From: Pseudomonadota bacterium
GTDB taxonomy: Bacteria; Cyanobacteriota; Vampirovibrionia; LMEP-6097
Assembly (NCBI GenBank): GCA_009924885.1
Contig: RFQS01000007.1
Span: 1 to 20,890, forward strand
Reading direction: 5' to 3'
Length of the DNA: 20,890 nucleotides
Part shown: piece after piece, positions 1 to 7,085 of the stretch
How positions within the stretch are numbered: the stretch's first letter is position 1
Layout of the letters: each line of letters opens with the position of its first letter
Notes under the pieces: model-generated
Told to the model about the DNA's origin: nothing
Seen by the model: only the letters and a program-made list of their open reading frames with translations
Databases searched by the model: none
Translations under genes and position numbers: made by a program

Positions 1-430
1 CAATAACCGCAACTGCGACTGCTATTACTAAAAAGACCAGAATGAATAAAAAAGAAAATATACTTTTTAAACACTCTGGCAATAAAATACCGACTTCAAC
101 AAAAGCACGAATCGGCATAAAAACTAATTTATATATAAGGGGAATAGAGCAAAGGCTCACAAGAAGCTCAACAACTAAATAGCGTGTATCTATTCTAGTA
201 TCACAGTGGAAGCATCTTCCTTGCAAGAAAAGGTAACTAAAGATCGGAATTTTTTCCCAGAAGCCTAGTTTATGATTACAGACTGGGCAGAAAGATGCTG
301 GCTTTACGATCGAAAGTCCTAAGGGGAGCCTGTAAATAAGCACGTTAGCAAAGCTTCCAAACAATGAAGCTAGTATAAAAGCGATTAAGGAATAAAAAAC
401 TGCAAATCCTATGACTATATTTCCTATAAT
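1..430 (-). CDS. pilD: Prepilin peptidase (type IV leader peptidase), N-terminal part
   Basis: This is an A24-family membrane aspartic protease that would cleave and N-methylate type IV prepilins or pseudopilins at the inner membrane. The visible part opens with a hydrophobic segment leading into GSFANVLIYRLP, the family's N-terminal signature. It is followed by two CxxC pairs (CPVC and CFHC) of the cytoplasmic zinc-binding N-methylation domain, and then by further hydrophobic segments. The frame stays open to base 1, just where the catalytic Asp region (A-V-I-D in relatives) should begin, so the C-terminal two thirds lie outside the window. The start is unclear: the in-frame stop at 431-433 is followed by ATT ATA GGA AAT ATA GTC with no ATG, GTG or TTG before the conserved motif. 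A TTG inside the motif region would cut the first helix. The end given is the limit of the open frame. Family assignment is confident, start is not. Confidence 0.87.
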   Translation of the reverse strand, partial: MIGNIVIGFAVFYSLIAFILASLFGSFANVLIYRLPLGLSIVKPASFCPVCNHKLGFWEKIPIFSYLFLQGRCFHCDTRIDTRYLVVELLVSLCSIPLIYKLVFMPIRAFVEVGILLPECLKSIFSFLFILVFLVIAVAVAVI

Positions 431-524
431 TTACATTATATATTCCGCTTGTAGATTTGTTATTTTCCTTTACTTTAGATAAGCATTTTTCAGTGGATTA
501 TTAATTCAATATTTAAAGAATGCT

Positions 525-1622
525 ATGCACACTGCCTACCTATCTCTAGGATCTAATCTAGGAGATAGACAAAAAAATTTAGAAACTGCTCTTTCACAGA
601 TAGCTGAGTGTGAGGGAGTGCAGATTTTAAAATGCTCTGCTTGGCTTGAAAATCCAGCGATAGAAGAAGCAGGCCCGAATCCCTTCTTAAATGGCGTCAT
701 TAAAATATCTGTAAATTTATCCCCCACAGAACTCTTAAAAGAGTTACAGCGAGTTGAATTGAGTATCGACTGTAATAGAGCCGAGCGTGGTAGAAAATCA
801 GCACGAATTATAGATATAGATATTCTGCTTTTTGATAGACTTAAACTAGATTCTGTGGAACTGACTATTCCTCACCCTAGAATGTTTAGCAGGAATTTCG
901 TCCTAAAGCCGCTTAATGAAATAGAACCAAAGATAGTGCAAGAAACCGTTTATTCTTATTTTAAACTTAAACCCGAATATAAGATTCGCAGGATGATGCT
1001 TTCAGATTTAGATGAGGTCTGTATCATAGAAGCAGATGCCTATGGTGAAGTGCATTGGACACGAGATAATTTCGTCAGTGAGTTAGATAATACTGTCGGT
1101 GACTATAACGTCTTATATAAAGATGGCACTGTTGCCGAAGGTGCAAGTTCAAGGCTGAGGAGGACGAATGACCGCAGTGTACTACAGGTACATGAGGATC
1201 ATGAGGACGACGAAAACGCAGAAATTGAAGTTCGGCAACGGTGCCAAAATGAGAATGAAATTTTAGGCTATCTCGGCTCGTGGATGATCATAGATGAAAT
1301 GCACATTACGACTATAGCTACTGCTAAAAATCATACGAGAAAAGGTGTAGCAGAAGCTCTTTTAATAGCCCAAATTTTCAAAGCTCTAGGACAGAATATT
1401 AAAGCACTTACCCTTGAAGTGAGAGTAAGTAATATTAAAGCTCAAGGCCTTTATGAAAAATATCTATTTAAAAGACAGGGCATCCGCAAGAGATACTATG
1501 AGGATACTCTAGAGTCAGCCTTAATCATGTGGACTGAGGATATAAATTCTGATGAGTTTCAGAAAAATTTTAGAGAAAGGCTGATTGAGCTTGTAAATAA
1601 GAGTGAATTGTTTGATCAGTAA
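525..1622 (+). CDS. FolK-RimI fusion: HPPK domain plus GNAT N-acetyltransferase, with in-frame palindromic element
   Basis: Residues 1-145 are 6-hydroxymethyl-7,8-dihydropterin pyrophosphokinase (FolK), which transfers pyrophosphate from ATP to the pterin in folate synthesis. GSNLGDR lies at 9-15, and the Mg-binding Asp pair is D97/D99 within RIIDIDILLFD. Residues from about 150 on are a GNAT acetyltransferase most like RimI (ribosomal protein S18 alanine acetyltransferase). It has the acetyl-CoA loop TRKGVA, then VSNIKAQGLYEKYLF and the RKRYYED...ALIMW ending. FolK is normally about 160 aa and RimI about 150, so 365 aa fits both domains plus an insert. Residues 201-241 are encoded by a palindromic repeat placed at the turn between two GNAT beta strands (NVLYKDG before, NEILGYLGSWM after). 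The frame is intact, so the protein is probably made. No strong Shine-Dalgarno sequence precedes the ATG. Confidence 0.88.
   Translation: MHTAYLSLGSNLGDRQKNLETALSQIAECEGVQILKCSAWLENPAIEEAGPNPFLNGVIKISVNLSPTELLKELQRVELSIDCNRAERGRKSARIIDIDILLFDRLKLDSVELTIPHPRMFSRNFVLKPLNEIEPKIVQETVYSYFKLKPEYKIRRMMLSDLDEVCIIEADAYGEVHWTRDNFVSELDNTVGDYNVLYKDGTVAEGASSRLRRTNDRSVLQVHEDHEDDENAEIEVRQRCQNENEILGYLGSWMIIDEMHITTIATAKNHTRKGVAEALLIAQIFKALGQNIKALTLEVRVSNIKAQGLYEKYLFKRQGIRKRYYEDTLESALIMWTEDINSDEFQKNFRERLIELVNKSELFDQ
1125..1245 (+). mobile_element. Palindromic element, copy A (full, inside folK-rimI)
   Basis: A 121-bp unit with 15-base terminal arms: GGCACTGTTGCCGAA at 1125-1139 against TTCGGCAACGGTGCC at 1231-1245, complementary except for one position. 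The interior is almost identical to copy B and is bounded by GTGCAAGTTCAAGGCTGAGG on the left and GACGACGAAAACGCAGAAAT on the right. It carries a central hairpin, TGTAC (1178-1182), 5-nt loop, GTACA (1188-1192). It is read in frame as a charged peptide containing SSRLRRTNDRSVL and VHEDHEDDENAEIEVR. The other two forward frames of the unit contain TGA stops. Behaviour is like Rickettsia palindromic elements; no transposase is present. Confidence 0.9.
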
Positions 1623-1686
1623 TTAATCACAGAAAATGAAGCTGTGGAGCAGCTTTTAAAAGAATTAAAGTATCACCTAGAATTCC

Positions 1687-1992
1687 CTAAGCAGTTGCCA
1701 AATCTGTTTTATCTCCAAGACGCAAGTCTCGCATGGCTTTTTTTTCATTTTCAGCCTCTCGAAGCCAAGATTGAAATTGCTCACGCTTTAAACCGATTAA
1801 CTGTTGAGCTAAAAATAACATTCGCCTTGCAGCTCCAGCAGAACCAGGTCCGCCTAAAACCACTTGCTGGCTGTTTTTCTCAGCTTCAACTAAATTCTGT
1901 TGACCTTGGTCAATACCTGCATTAGCAGTAGCAATTTGGCGTGTAGGATTTATGGCTGACACACTAACAAGCATATCATATTTTCTTAACAT
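1687..1992 (-). CDS. Small hypothetical protein
   Basis: The product is about 101 aa from ATG at 1990-1992. A second ATG at 1972-1974 and a TTG farther upstream (2023-2025) are also possible starts. I do not recognise the family. The N-terminal half reads INPTRQIATANAGIDQGQQN. This is followed by a Gly/Ala-rich stretch (VVLGGPGSAGAARRM) and a long amphipathic, probably helical tail rich in Gln, Arg, Glu and Lys. There is no signal peptide or clear membrane segment. It lies between the 3' end of folK-rimI and the 3' end of ald, on ald's strand and downstream of it. A plus-strand frame covers much of the same DNA (1644-1925). I favour the minus strand because its composition is more protein-like, but this is a judgement, not proof. 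Confidence 0.5.
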   Translation of the reverse strand: MLRKYDMLVSVSAINPTRQIATANAGIDQGQQNLVEAEKNSQQVVLGGPGSAGAARRMLFLAQQLIGLKREQFQSWLREAENEKKAMRDLRLGDKTDLATA

Positions 1993-2050
1993 TTCCAGAA
2001 AATGCCGCAGATAAAAAATTATCAAAAGTCGGTCTTAGCAACAAGCAGCC

Positions 2051-3124
2051 TTAAATATCAATCAAAAGCTTACCGTCAGCTATATTCAAGCCTTTTTTAA
2101 AACCCGGATCTTCATCTAATGCAGAAATACCACGATTCGCAAGCTTCAATAAATAAGGCATAGTCGAGTTACACAGTGCATGAGTACTAGTATTAGGCAC
2201 AGCACCAGGCATATTAGCCACACCATAATGAAGCACATTATGCTTAACAATTATCGGATTATCATGACTAGTAACTTCACTAGTTTCTATGCACCCACCT
2301 TGATCTACAGCCACATCTACGATTACTGAACCATAACGCATCTGTTTAACCATACTCTCAGTGACTAACATAGGTGCTTTTTTACCAGTAATTAATACAG
2401 CACCGATAACTAAATCAGATTCTAAGACTCTCTTCTCAATAGCAGAAGAAGTACTAAAAATAGTAGCTACTCTACTACCGTATAAATCATCTATCTCTGA
2501 AAGGGCATTTAAATTATTATCAAAAACATTAACATGCGCACCCATACCCACGGCTATTTTCAAAGCTGCTCTACCAACTATACCAGCACCAAGGATGGTA
2601 ACTATCGCAGGAGGAACTCCAGCAGCACCACCTAGAAGAATCCCTCTACCCGGATGCTGATCATTAACACCTCTCTCTAAGAATCTAGCTCCGATCTGGA
2701 CAGACATACGCCCAGCTACCTCTGACATCGGCTTCAACAGCGGTAATCTACCAGACCTATCTTCTATAGTCTCATAAGCTATACAGTGAGCCCCGGTGCG
2801 AGTAAGCGCATCAGTTAAAGTCTTACTAGAAGCTAAGTGTAAATAAGTAAAGAGTATATGCCTTTCCTCGATTAACTTATACTCTTGCTCTAAAGGCTGT
2901 TTTACCTTAACGATAATATCTGATTTTTTAAAAACTTCTTCTGCAGTATCTAGAATCACCGCTCCAGCCTTTCTATAAGCCTCATCATGAAAACTACTAC
3001 CAACACCAGCACCAGCCTGAACATAGACATTATGTCCAGCTTCATGAAGAGTACGAGCCCAGTCTGGAGTCATCGCTACTCTGTTTTCATGTGCAAGTAT
3101 TTCTTTAGGAACGCCAATAATCAT
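2051..3124 (-). CDS. ald: Alanine dehydrogenase
   Basis: The enzyme performs NAD-dependent oxidative deamination of L-alanine to pyruvate and ammonia, or the reverse, in the cytosol. The 357-aa product starts with the characteristic MIIGVPKEI.HENRVAMTP. It has the substrate-site region KVKQPL.QEY, and then H-I-L-F-T-Y-L-H-L. The Rossmann dinucleotide loop is GAGIVGRAALKIAVGMGA, ending in the acidic VFDN. Late conserved blocks include DVAVDQGGCIETS and VANMPGAVPNTST. Length is close to the usual 370 aa, so it is complete. It is followed by a small gene on the same strand and preceded by 57 bases separating it from the 3' end of the nucleotidyltransferase gene. That makes a shared minus-strand transcript possible. 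Confidence 0.95.
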   Translation of the reverse strand: MIIGVPKEILAHENRVAMTPDWARTLHEAGHNVYVQAGAGVGSSFHDEAYRKAGAVILDTAEEVFKKSDIIVKVKQPLEQEYKLIEERHILFTYLHLASSKTLTDALTRTGAHCIAYETIEDRSGRLPLLKPMSEVAGRMSVQIGARFLERGVNDQHPGRGILLGGAAGVPPAIVTILGAGIVGRAALKIAVGMGAHVNVFDNNLNALSEIDDLYGSRVATIFSTSSAIEKRVLESDLVIGAVLITGKKAPMLVTESMVKQMRYGSVIVDVAVDQGGCIETSEVTSHDNPIIVKHNVLHYGVANMPGAVPNTSTHALCNSTMPYLLKLANRGISALDEDPGFKKGLNIADGKLLIDI

Positions 3125-3181
3125 ACATAAGAAATTATGACATGTCTAAGTCTCAATAGTTTGTCGAAAAAAACAAAGCTT

Positions 3182-4198
3182 TTACTTAGTAGCAACAGGC
3201 ATTTCTGCTACAAGGATCTTTCCTTTATGCTTTTCGTAAGGAGATATTTTCGCACCAGAAACTACTATACAGTCTTCAAGCTCCGCTCCCTCACCGATTT
3301 CCACATTATCCCAGATTACACAGTTTTTTAAACTTACAGTATCAGCGATCACAGTCTTATCACCAATTTCGTTATCTTCGATTAAGCTTGCGAGTGGTGA
3401 TATCTCCTGAGAACGAATTAAGGGTTTAAAGCTTTCAAAATTTACTGAACCAGAAGCTATATCTTTCATCGTCTGAATATACTGCTGAGGTGTACCAATA
3501 TCAGCCCAATAAATATCTGCATCTACTGCCACAGCCTGCATGTAAATCCCTGCCTCTAAAAGCTTAGGGAAAAGATCATGAGCAACGTCATATGTAGGAG
3601 CTTCTTCCACATCAGGAATCATATCTAAAATTTCAGGCTCAAAAAAATAAATACCAGTATTCGCCCAGTTAGAGAGAGCTTCTTCTGGCTTGGGTTTTTC
3701 TTGAAAATTAATAACCCGACCTTTACCATCAGTCACGACTACACCGAAATGCTTCGTATCTTCCACCTGCATCTTCGCTATAGTAACTTTGCAGTTATTT
3801 TCTTTAACTGCTTTTAGATGTGCTTGTAATAATTTAGTTAAATCAGCGTTAGTAAGTGCATCGCCCATAATAATACAAACAGTAGAACCTTTCAAATATT
3901 CTTTGCAAGCCCTGATGCCACCAGCAACACCAGAGAGTTTCGATTCATGGATAAAATGAATATCGATACCTTCTCTCTGCTTAATATCTGCAAAATAATC
4001 ATGCAACTTCGGTGCAAGATGATATGTATTAGAGACTACATCTGTAATACCATGCTTCTTTAGTAAAAGGAGTATATGCTCCATCACCGGTCTTCCAGCT
4101 ATCTGCACAAGTGGTTTCGGTAAAATACTAGTCAGTGGTTCGAGTCTAGAACCGATTCCAGCTGCAAGGACCATTGCTTTTAATTTTTTATCTTCCAT
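3182..4198 (-). CDS. NDP-sugar nucleotidyltransferase (mannose-1-phosphate guanylyltransferase / glucose-1-phosphate nucleotidyltransferase type)
   Basis: This enzyme condenses a sugar 1-phosphate with an NTP to give an NDP-sugar for surface polysaccharide or cell wall synthesis. The N-terminus has the nucleotidyltransferase signature MVLAAGIGSRLEPLT followed by PKPLVQIAGRPVMEH. The metal-binding Asp is in IIMGDALTN. Sugar-site regions GVVVTDGKGRVINFQEKPKP and NTGIYFFEPEILD follow, and then YWADIGTPQQYI. After residue 260 a short hexapeptide-like stretch (IGDKTVIADTVSLKNCVIW) suggests a few turns of left-handed beta-helix, as in GDP-mannose or ADP-glucose pyrophosphorylase relatives. The exact sugar cannot be read from sequence. 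It is divergent from sppA, with a candidate promoter very close to its ATG. Confidence 0.9.
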   Translation of the reverse strand: MEDKKLKAMVLAAGIGSRLEPLTSILPKPLVQIAGRPVMEHILLLLKKHGITDVVSNTYHLAPKLHDYFADIKQREGIDIHFIHESKLSGVAGGIRACKEYLKGSTVCIIMGDALTNADLTKLLQAHLKAVKENNCKVTIAKMQVEDTKHFGVVVTDGKGRVINFQEKPKPEEALSNWANTGIYFFEPEILDMIPDVEEAPTYDVAHDLFPKLLEAGIYMQAVAVDADIYWADIGTPQQYIQTMKDIASGSVNFESFKPLIRSQEISPLASLIEDNEIGDKTVIADTVSLKNCVIWDNVEIGEGAELEDCIVVSGAKISPYEKHKGKILVAEMPVATK

Positions 4199-4208
4199 CT
4201 GCTAGCCT

Positions 4209-4239
4209 ATTGTAGCAAAATTCATAGAACTGCCGCCAA
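4209..4239 (-). promoter_or_regulatory. Candidate promoter of the nucleotidyltransferase gene
   Basis: On the minus strand, TTGGCG (4239-4234) lies 19 nt before TACAAT (4214-4209), with TG one base upstream of the hexamer as in extended -10 promoters. The predicted start, about 4202, is only a few bases from the ATG at 4198, so the transcript would be almost leaderless. The spacer is longer than the ideal 17 nt. Sequence inference only. Confidence 0.4.
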
Positions 4240-4281
4240 TATAGAGCTTTAAAAATTAAAATAGCGTTACAATTAATTGGT

Positions 4282-5304
4282 ATGAGTTTAATTAAGCAAG
4301 AAAAAAGAGAGATAATAGTAGTTATCACATTGGTGGCTCTCTGTTTATTATCTTCGGTCCTTGGTATGGTTCTTTTAAAAGATGGGCAAGGTCAAATGCA
4401 CTCTGGGAACGAAGTCAAAAAAGAGTTATTATCTCAAATTGGTAATTATCAGGATTATATTCCAATCATTGGGCTTGAAGGTGTTATTTATGATGGCTTT
4501 GCAAAAAGCAGCCCTTTTAGTTCTGCTACCGATGCGGTTAGCTGTAAACAAGAATTACAAAAAGCCTTAGATGATAAAAAAGCAAAGGCTGTTCTTTTAA
4601 GAATGAATAGCCCAGGTGGAACAGTTGCAGCTAGCCAAGAAATTTACCAACTGGTAAAGAAACTTCGCGAAGCTAAAAAACCAGTATTAGTTTCTATGGG
4701 AGACATCTGTGGCAGTGGCTGCTATTACATAGCGAGTGCCGCTGATTCCATAGTCGCGAACCCTGGTACTCTTACTGGCAGTATCGGAGTTATCAGTCAG
4801 GGAGTGAATCTTAAAGGTTTTTTTGATAGACTTGGCATTAAAGACCAGACATTTAAAGCAGGTAAATTTAAAGACATAGGCTCCAGTCAAAGAGAATTAA
4901 TGCCTGAAGAAATAAGTATTTTAAATAAGCTCCTTGAGAACAGTTATGATCAATTTCTAAATGATATTCATGCTGGTAGAGGCATAGAGATAGATAAGCT
5001 TCAAGTTATCGCACGAGGAATAATTTACACTGGTTCTCAAGCAAAAGAAGTAGGTCTAGTAGATCATCTTGGGACACTAGAAGACTCTAAACTACTTTTA
5101 AAGGATTTATTAAAAACTAAATATAAAGTAAAAGGTGCTGACAGCCTAGCATTCAGAGAGACTTGGGATGGCGGTCAATTTTCTTCACTAGAAGGTCTGT
5201 TCGGCATGAAGATGTCGCAGAAAGATTCTATAAAAAATCTTTTAACTGGTGAGAATGGTACAGCATCTTCCGTATTTCAACCACTATGGCTAATGGAAAG
5301 ATGA
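4282..5304 (+). CDS. sppA: Signal peptide peptidase SppA (S49 family, short type)
   Basis: A membrane-anchored serine protease that degrades cleaved signal peptides. The 340-aa length matches the short single-domain SppA (about 330 aa in Bacillus) rather than the 600-aa double-domain enterobacterial form. A single N-terminal membrane helix occupies about residues 10-33. The S49 core follows with LRMNSPGGTVAASQEIYQ. The catalytic Ser is S145 in GDICGSGCYYIA, and the catalytic Lys is K197 in GKFKDIGSSQRELM, spaced as in the Bacillus Ser147/Lys199 dyad. The C-terminal GIIYTGSQAKEVGLVDHLG is the usual end of the domain. The stop TGA (5302-5304) overlaps the ATG of the next gene as ATGA, which implies translational coupling with argJ. 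A TACAAT hexamer at 4268-4273 lies 8 nt before the ATG. Confidence 0.95.
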   Translation: MSLIKQEKREIIVVITLVALCLLSSVLGMVLLKDGQGQMHSGNEVKKELLSQIGNYQDYIPIIGLEGVIYDGFAKSSPFSSATDAVSCKQELQKALDDKKAKAVLLRMNSPGGTVAASQEIYQLVKKLREAKKPVLVSMGDICGSGCYYIASAADSIVANPGTLTGSIGVISQGVNLKGFFDRLGIKDQTFKAGKFKDIGSSQRELMPEEISILNKLLENSYDQFLNDIHAGRGIEIDKLQVIARGIIYTGSQAKEVGLVDHLGTLEDSKLLLKDLLKTKYKVKGADSLAFRETWDGGQFSSLEGLFGMKMSQKDSIKNLLTGENGTASSVFQPLWLMER

Positions 5305-7085
5305 AAATCAAAGAACTTTTTATCCCTGTAATTCCACTTACAGAAGAGCTTATTGGAAAAGAACTCTGGATTATAGATCATCTGAATTTAACAGGTTCTA
5401 GTCCTAGGAATATAGGTTTTATCCCAGTTACTGAATTGTATACAACCCAGTTTAATAGCGAAAATGCAGAAATTGGAGTTCCGCAGCAGTCCTTAGAGGG
5501 CACTGCTGACGAACGCGTAATTTCTCGGCAGCAGTGCCTAGAAATTAAAGTCGCTGCTCTTGCCGATGGTGAAGTACCCTCTGAAGAAGAGAAATCCTTA
5601 TTACTTGCACAGGGAATACAAGCTTACAGTTATGCCTTGATGCCTCTAGCCCTTTACTACTGCGCAGAAGGCTACACTCTTTTAGCTAAAGCCTACATAC
5701 CATCACTACCTAAATACTTCTCCATGACAGGTTTTCACTCAGGAATTAAAGCTGCGTCTAAAGAAAATAATTTAGATCTGGCAATTTTATTTTCAGAAAA
5801 ACCATGTTCCTGGGCTGGTACTTTTACGAAAAATGCGATGAAAGCTGTATGCGTAGAACATAACATAGAATTAAAATCTAAAACCGTCCACGGTCTTATC
5901 GCTAATTCTGGTAACGCTAACTGCTGCACTGGAGAAGAAGGGATTAAAGCAGATAACGATTTAAGAAAACTGCTTGAAGATTTTATTGAAAATACTTATA
6001 GAAACGCAGAAATTGGAGTCTGGGAGCAGTCCACACAAGACACTGCTAGCAGACGTGCAAGTTCAAGGCTGAGGAGGACGAATGACCGCAGTGTACTTAA
6101 CGTACATGAGGATCATGAGGACGACGAAAACGCAGAAATTGAAGTCCGCGAGCAGTGTCTAAAAGTGCTGTCGGCAAGTACGGGGGTTATAGGACGTAAG
6201 CTTGAACTGAGTCACGCTAAAAAAGTTTTCACAGAAAAAATAGAAGAAAAGAGAAATTCTAAATCCTATGAAGCTGTCTATGATTTCGCGAGAGCGATTA
6301 TGACCACAGATACTGTTCCAAAAATCAGCCAGGATCAGAAACAGCGATTTCTTGGCATCTGTAAAGGCTCTGGCATGATAGCTCCAAACATGGCAACCAT
6401 GCTTGGTTTTATTATTACGGATGTAAAAATTTCTGGGCTTGATAATGAAAAAGCTACGGAATTTATGCAAGAAACTGTAAATGAAATCGTCAATGCTACT
6501 TTTAATAACATCAGCGTAGATGGCGATACTAGTACTAATGATATGGTTCTCCTCTTAAATAATTTCACTGGAGAGAACATCAGCCAAGAAGAATTCAAAT
6601 CATCTCTTGAGGAGGTCTGCAAAGGACTCTGCTATCAGATTATTGCGGATGGTGAAGGTTTAACCAAAATCATAGACCTCAAGCTAGAAAATTTACCCAT
6701 CAGTCCATTAAATCTTCAAAAAATTGGCAGAAATATTATTAATTCGATGTTAGTTAAAACCGCAATTTTTGGTAATGACCCAAACTGGGGGCGTATAGTT
6801 GCAGCTTTCGCACGAGAAGAAGCTCTACTAGAAGGTTTAGACATGAGCTTAATTGAAGTTAATCTATTAGATAGCTGTGTTTTTAAAAATGCTTCTGCGC
6901 AAATTTTTGGAGAGGATTTAGATAAACTCGCTAAGCGACTGAAACAAGCAAGGCACGTAGAAATAACTATAGGTTTAACTAAAAGTAAATCAACTATTGA
7001 AAGCAAAGCGCTAAATTCTGCACATTTTCTTGGGAATGATTTGAGTTATGACTACGTGAAGATTAATGCAGAATACACTTCTTGA
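5301..7085 (+). CDS. argJ: ArgJ: glutamate N-acetyltransferase / amino-acid acetyltransferase, enlarged by an N-terminal region and two element insertions
   Basis: ArgJ transfers the acetyl group from N-acetylornithine to glutamate, recycling it in arginine synthesis. The ArgJ fold starts near residue 139 (SMTGFHSGIKAAS) with CSWAGTFTKNAMKA and HGLIANSGNANCCTG. The self-cleavage site is KGSGMIAPNMATML, with the nucleophile Thr at 366. SVDGDTSTNDM, FGNDPNWGRI and the C-terminal YVKINAEYTS complete it. The start at 5301 overlaps the sppA stop (ATGA); an ATG at 5286 is also in frame. At 594 aa it is far longer than the usual 400. Residues 1-138 are an extra region; residues 54-80 and 235-287 come from palindromic elements. 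The extra N-terminus contains DHLNLTGSSP, faintly like purine nucleoside phosphorylase, which I do not trust as a family call. All catalytic motifs seen are intact, so the gene is probably functional. Confidence 0.93.
   Translation: MKIKELFIPVIPLTEELIGKELWIIDHLNLTGSSPRNIGFIPVTELYTTQFNSENAEIGVPQQSLEGTADERVISRQQCLEIKVAALADGEVPSEEEKSLLLAQGIQAYSYALMPLALYYCAEGYTLLAKAYIPSLPKYFSMTGFHSGIKAASKENNLDLAILFSEKPCSWAGTFTKNAMKAVCVEHNIELKSKTVHGLIANSGNANCCTGEEGIKADNDLRKLLEDFIENTYRNAEIGVWEQSTQDTASRRASSRLRRTNDRSVLNVHEDHEDDENAEIEVREQCLKVLSASTGVIGRKLELSHAKKVFTEKIEEKRNSKSYEAVYDFARAIMTTDTVPKISQDQKQRFLGICKGSGMIAPNMATMLGFIITDVKISGLDNEKATEFMQETVNEIVNATFNNISVDGDTSTNDMVLLLNNFTGENISQEEFKSSLEEVCKGLCYQIIADGEGLTKIIDLKLENLPISPLNLQKIGRNIINSMLVKTAIFGNDPNWGRIVAAFAREEALLEGLDMSLIEVNLLDSCVFKNASAQIFGEDLDKLAKRLKQARHVEITIGLTKSKSTIESKALNSAHFLGNDLSYDYVKINAEYTS
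5461..5492 (+). repeat. Right-end piece of the palindromic element (argJ)
   Basis: A 32-base stretch matching the right end of the full element: AATGCAGAAATTGGAGTTCC followed by GCAGCAGTCC. No matching left arm precedes it, so it is a truncated relic. It is read in the same frame as the full copies, giving ENAEIGVPQQS. Confidence 0.75.
5499..5538 (+). repeat. Minimal hairpin derivative of the palindromic element (argJ)
   Basis: GGCACTGCTGACGA (5499-5512) and TCGGCAGCAGTGCC (5525-5538) are complementary at 13 of 14 positions around a 12-nt loop. The arms match the terminal-arm pattern of the full elements, but the roughly 90-bp interior is gone, as in an internal-deletion derivative. It directly follows the right-end piece at 5461-5492 and keeps the argJ frame open. 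Confidence 0.75.
6003..6032 (+). repeat. Right-end piece of the palindromic element preceding copy B (argJ)
   Basis: AACGCAGAAATTGGAGTCTG followed by GGAGCAGTCC repeats the right end of the element without its left half. It lies 5 bases before full copy B, giving a relic-plus-element tandem as at 5461-5538. Read as NAEIGVWEQS in the argJ frame. Confidence 0.75.
6038..6160 (+). mobile_element. Palindromic element, copy B (full, inside argJ)
   Basis: A 123-bp unit. Terminal arms AGACACTGCTAGC (6038-6050) and GCGAGCAGTGTCT (6148-6160) pair at 12 of 13 positions. The interior is almost identical to copy A, including a central hairpin TGTAC (6092-6096), loop TTAAC, GTACA (6102-6106). It is translated in the same frame as copy A, giving ASSRLRRTNDRSVL and VHEDHEDDENAEIEVR. 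It sits in ArgJ just before the conserved ASTGVIG segment. Confidence 0.9.

Noticed and set aside
1644..1925. Plus-strand frame of 93 aa after folK-rimI
   Set aside because: It overlaps a minus-strand frame with more protein-like composition; the plus product is rich in Leu/Gln/Phe and matches nothing I recognise. I kept only the minus-strand call, at moderate confidence.
2361..2660. Plus-strand frame of 99 aa inside ald
   Set aside because: It lies wholly within a confident alanine dehydrogenase gene on the other strand; treated as a shadow.
5301..5715. Purine nucleoside phosphorylase domain fused to ArgJ
   Set aside because: Only a DHLNLTGSSP-like segment resembles that family; the rest does not align by eye, so I left the region unassigned.
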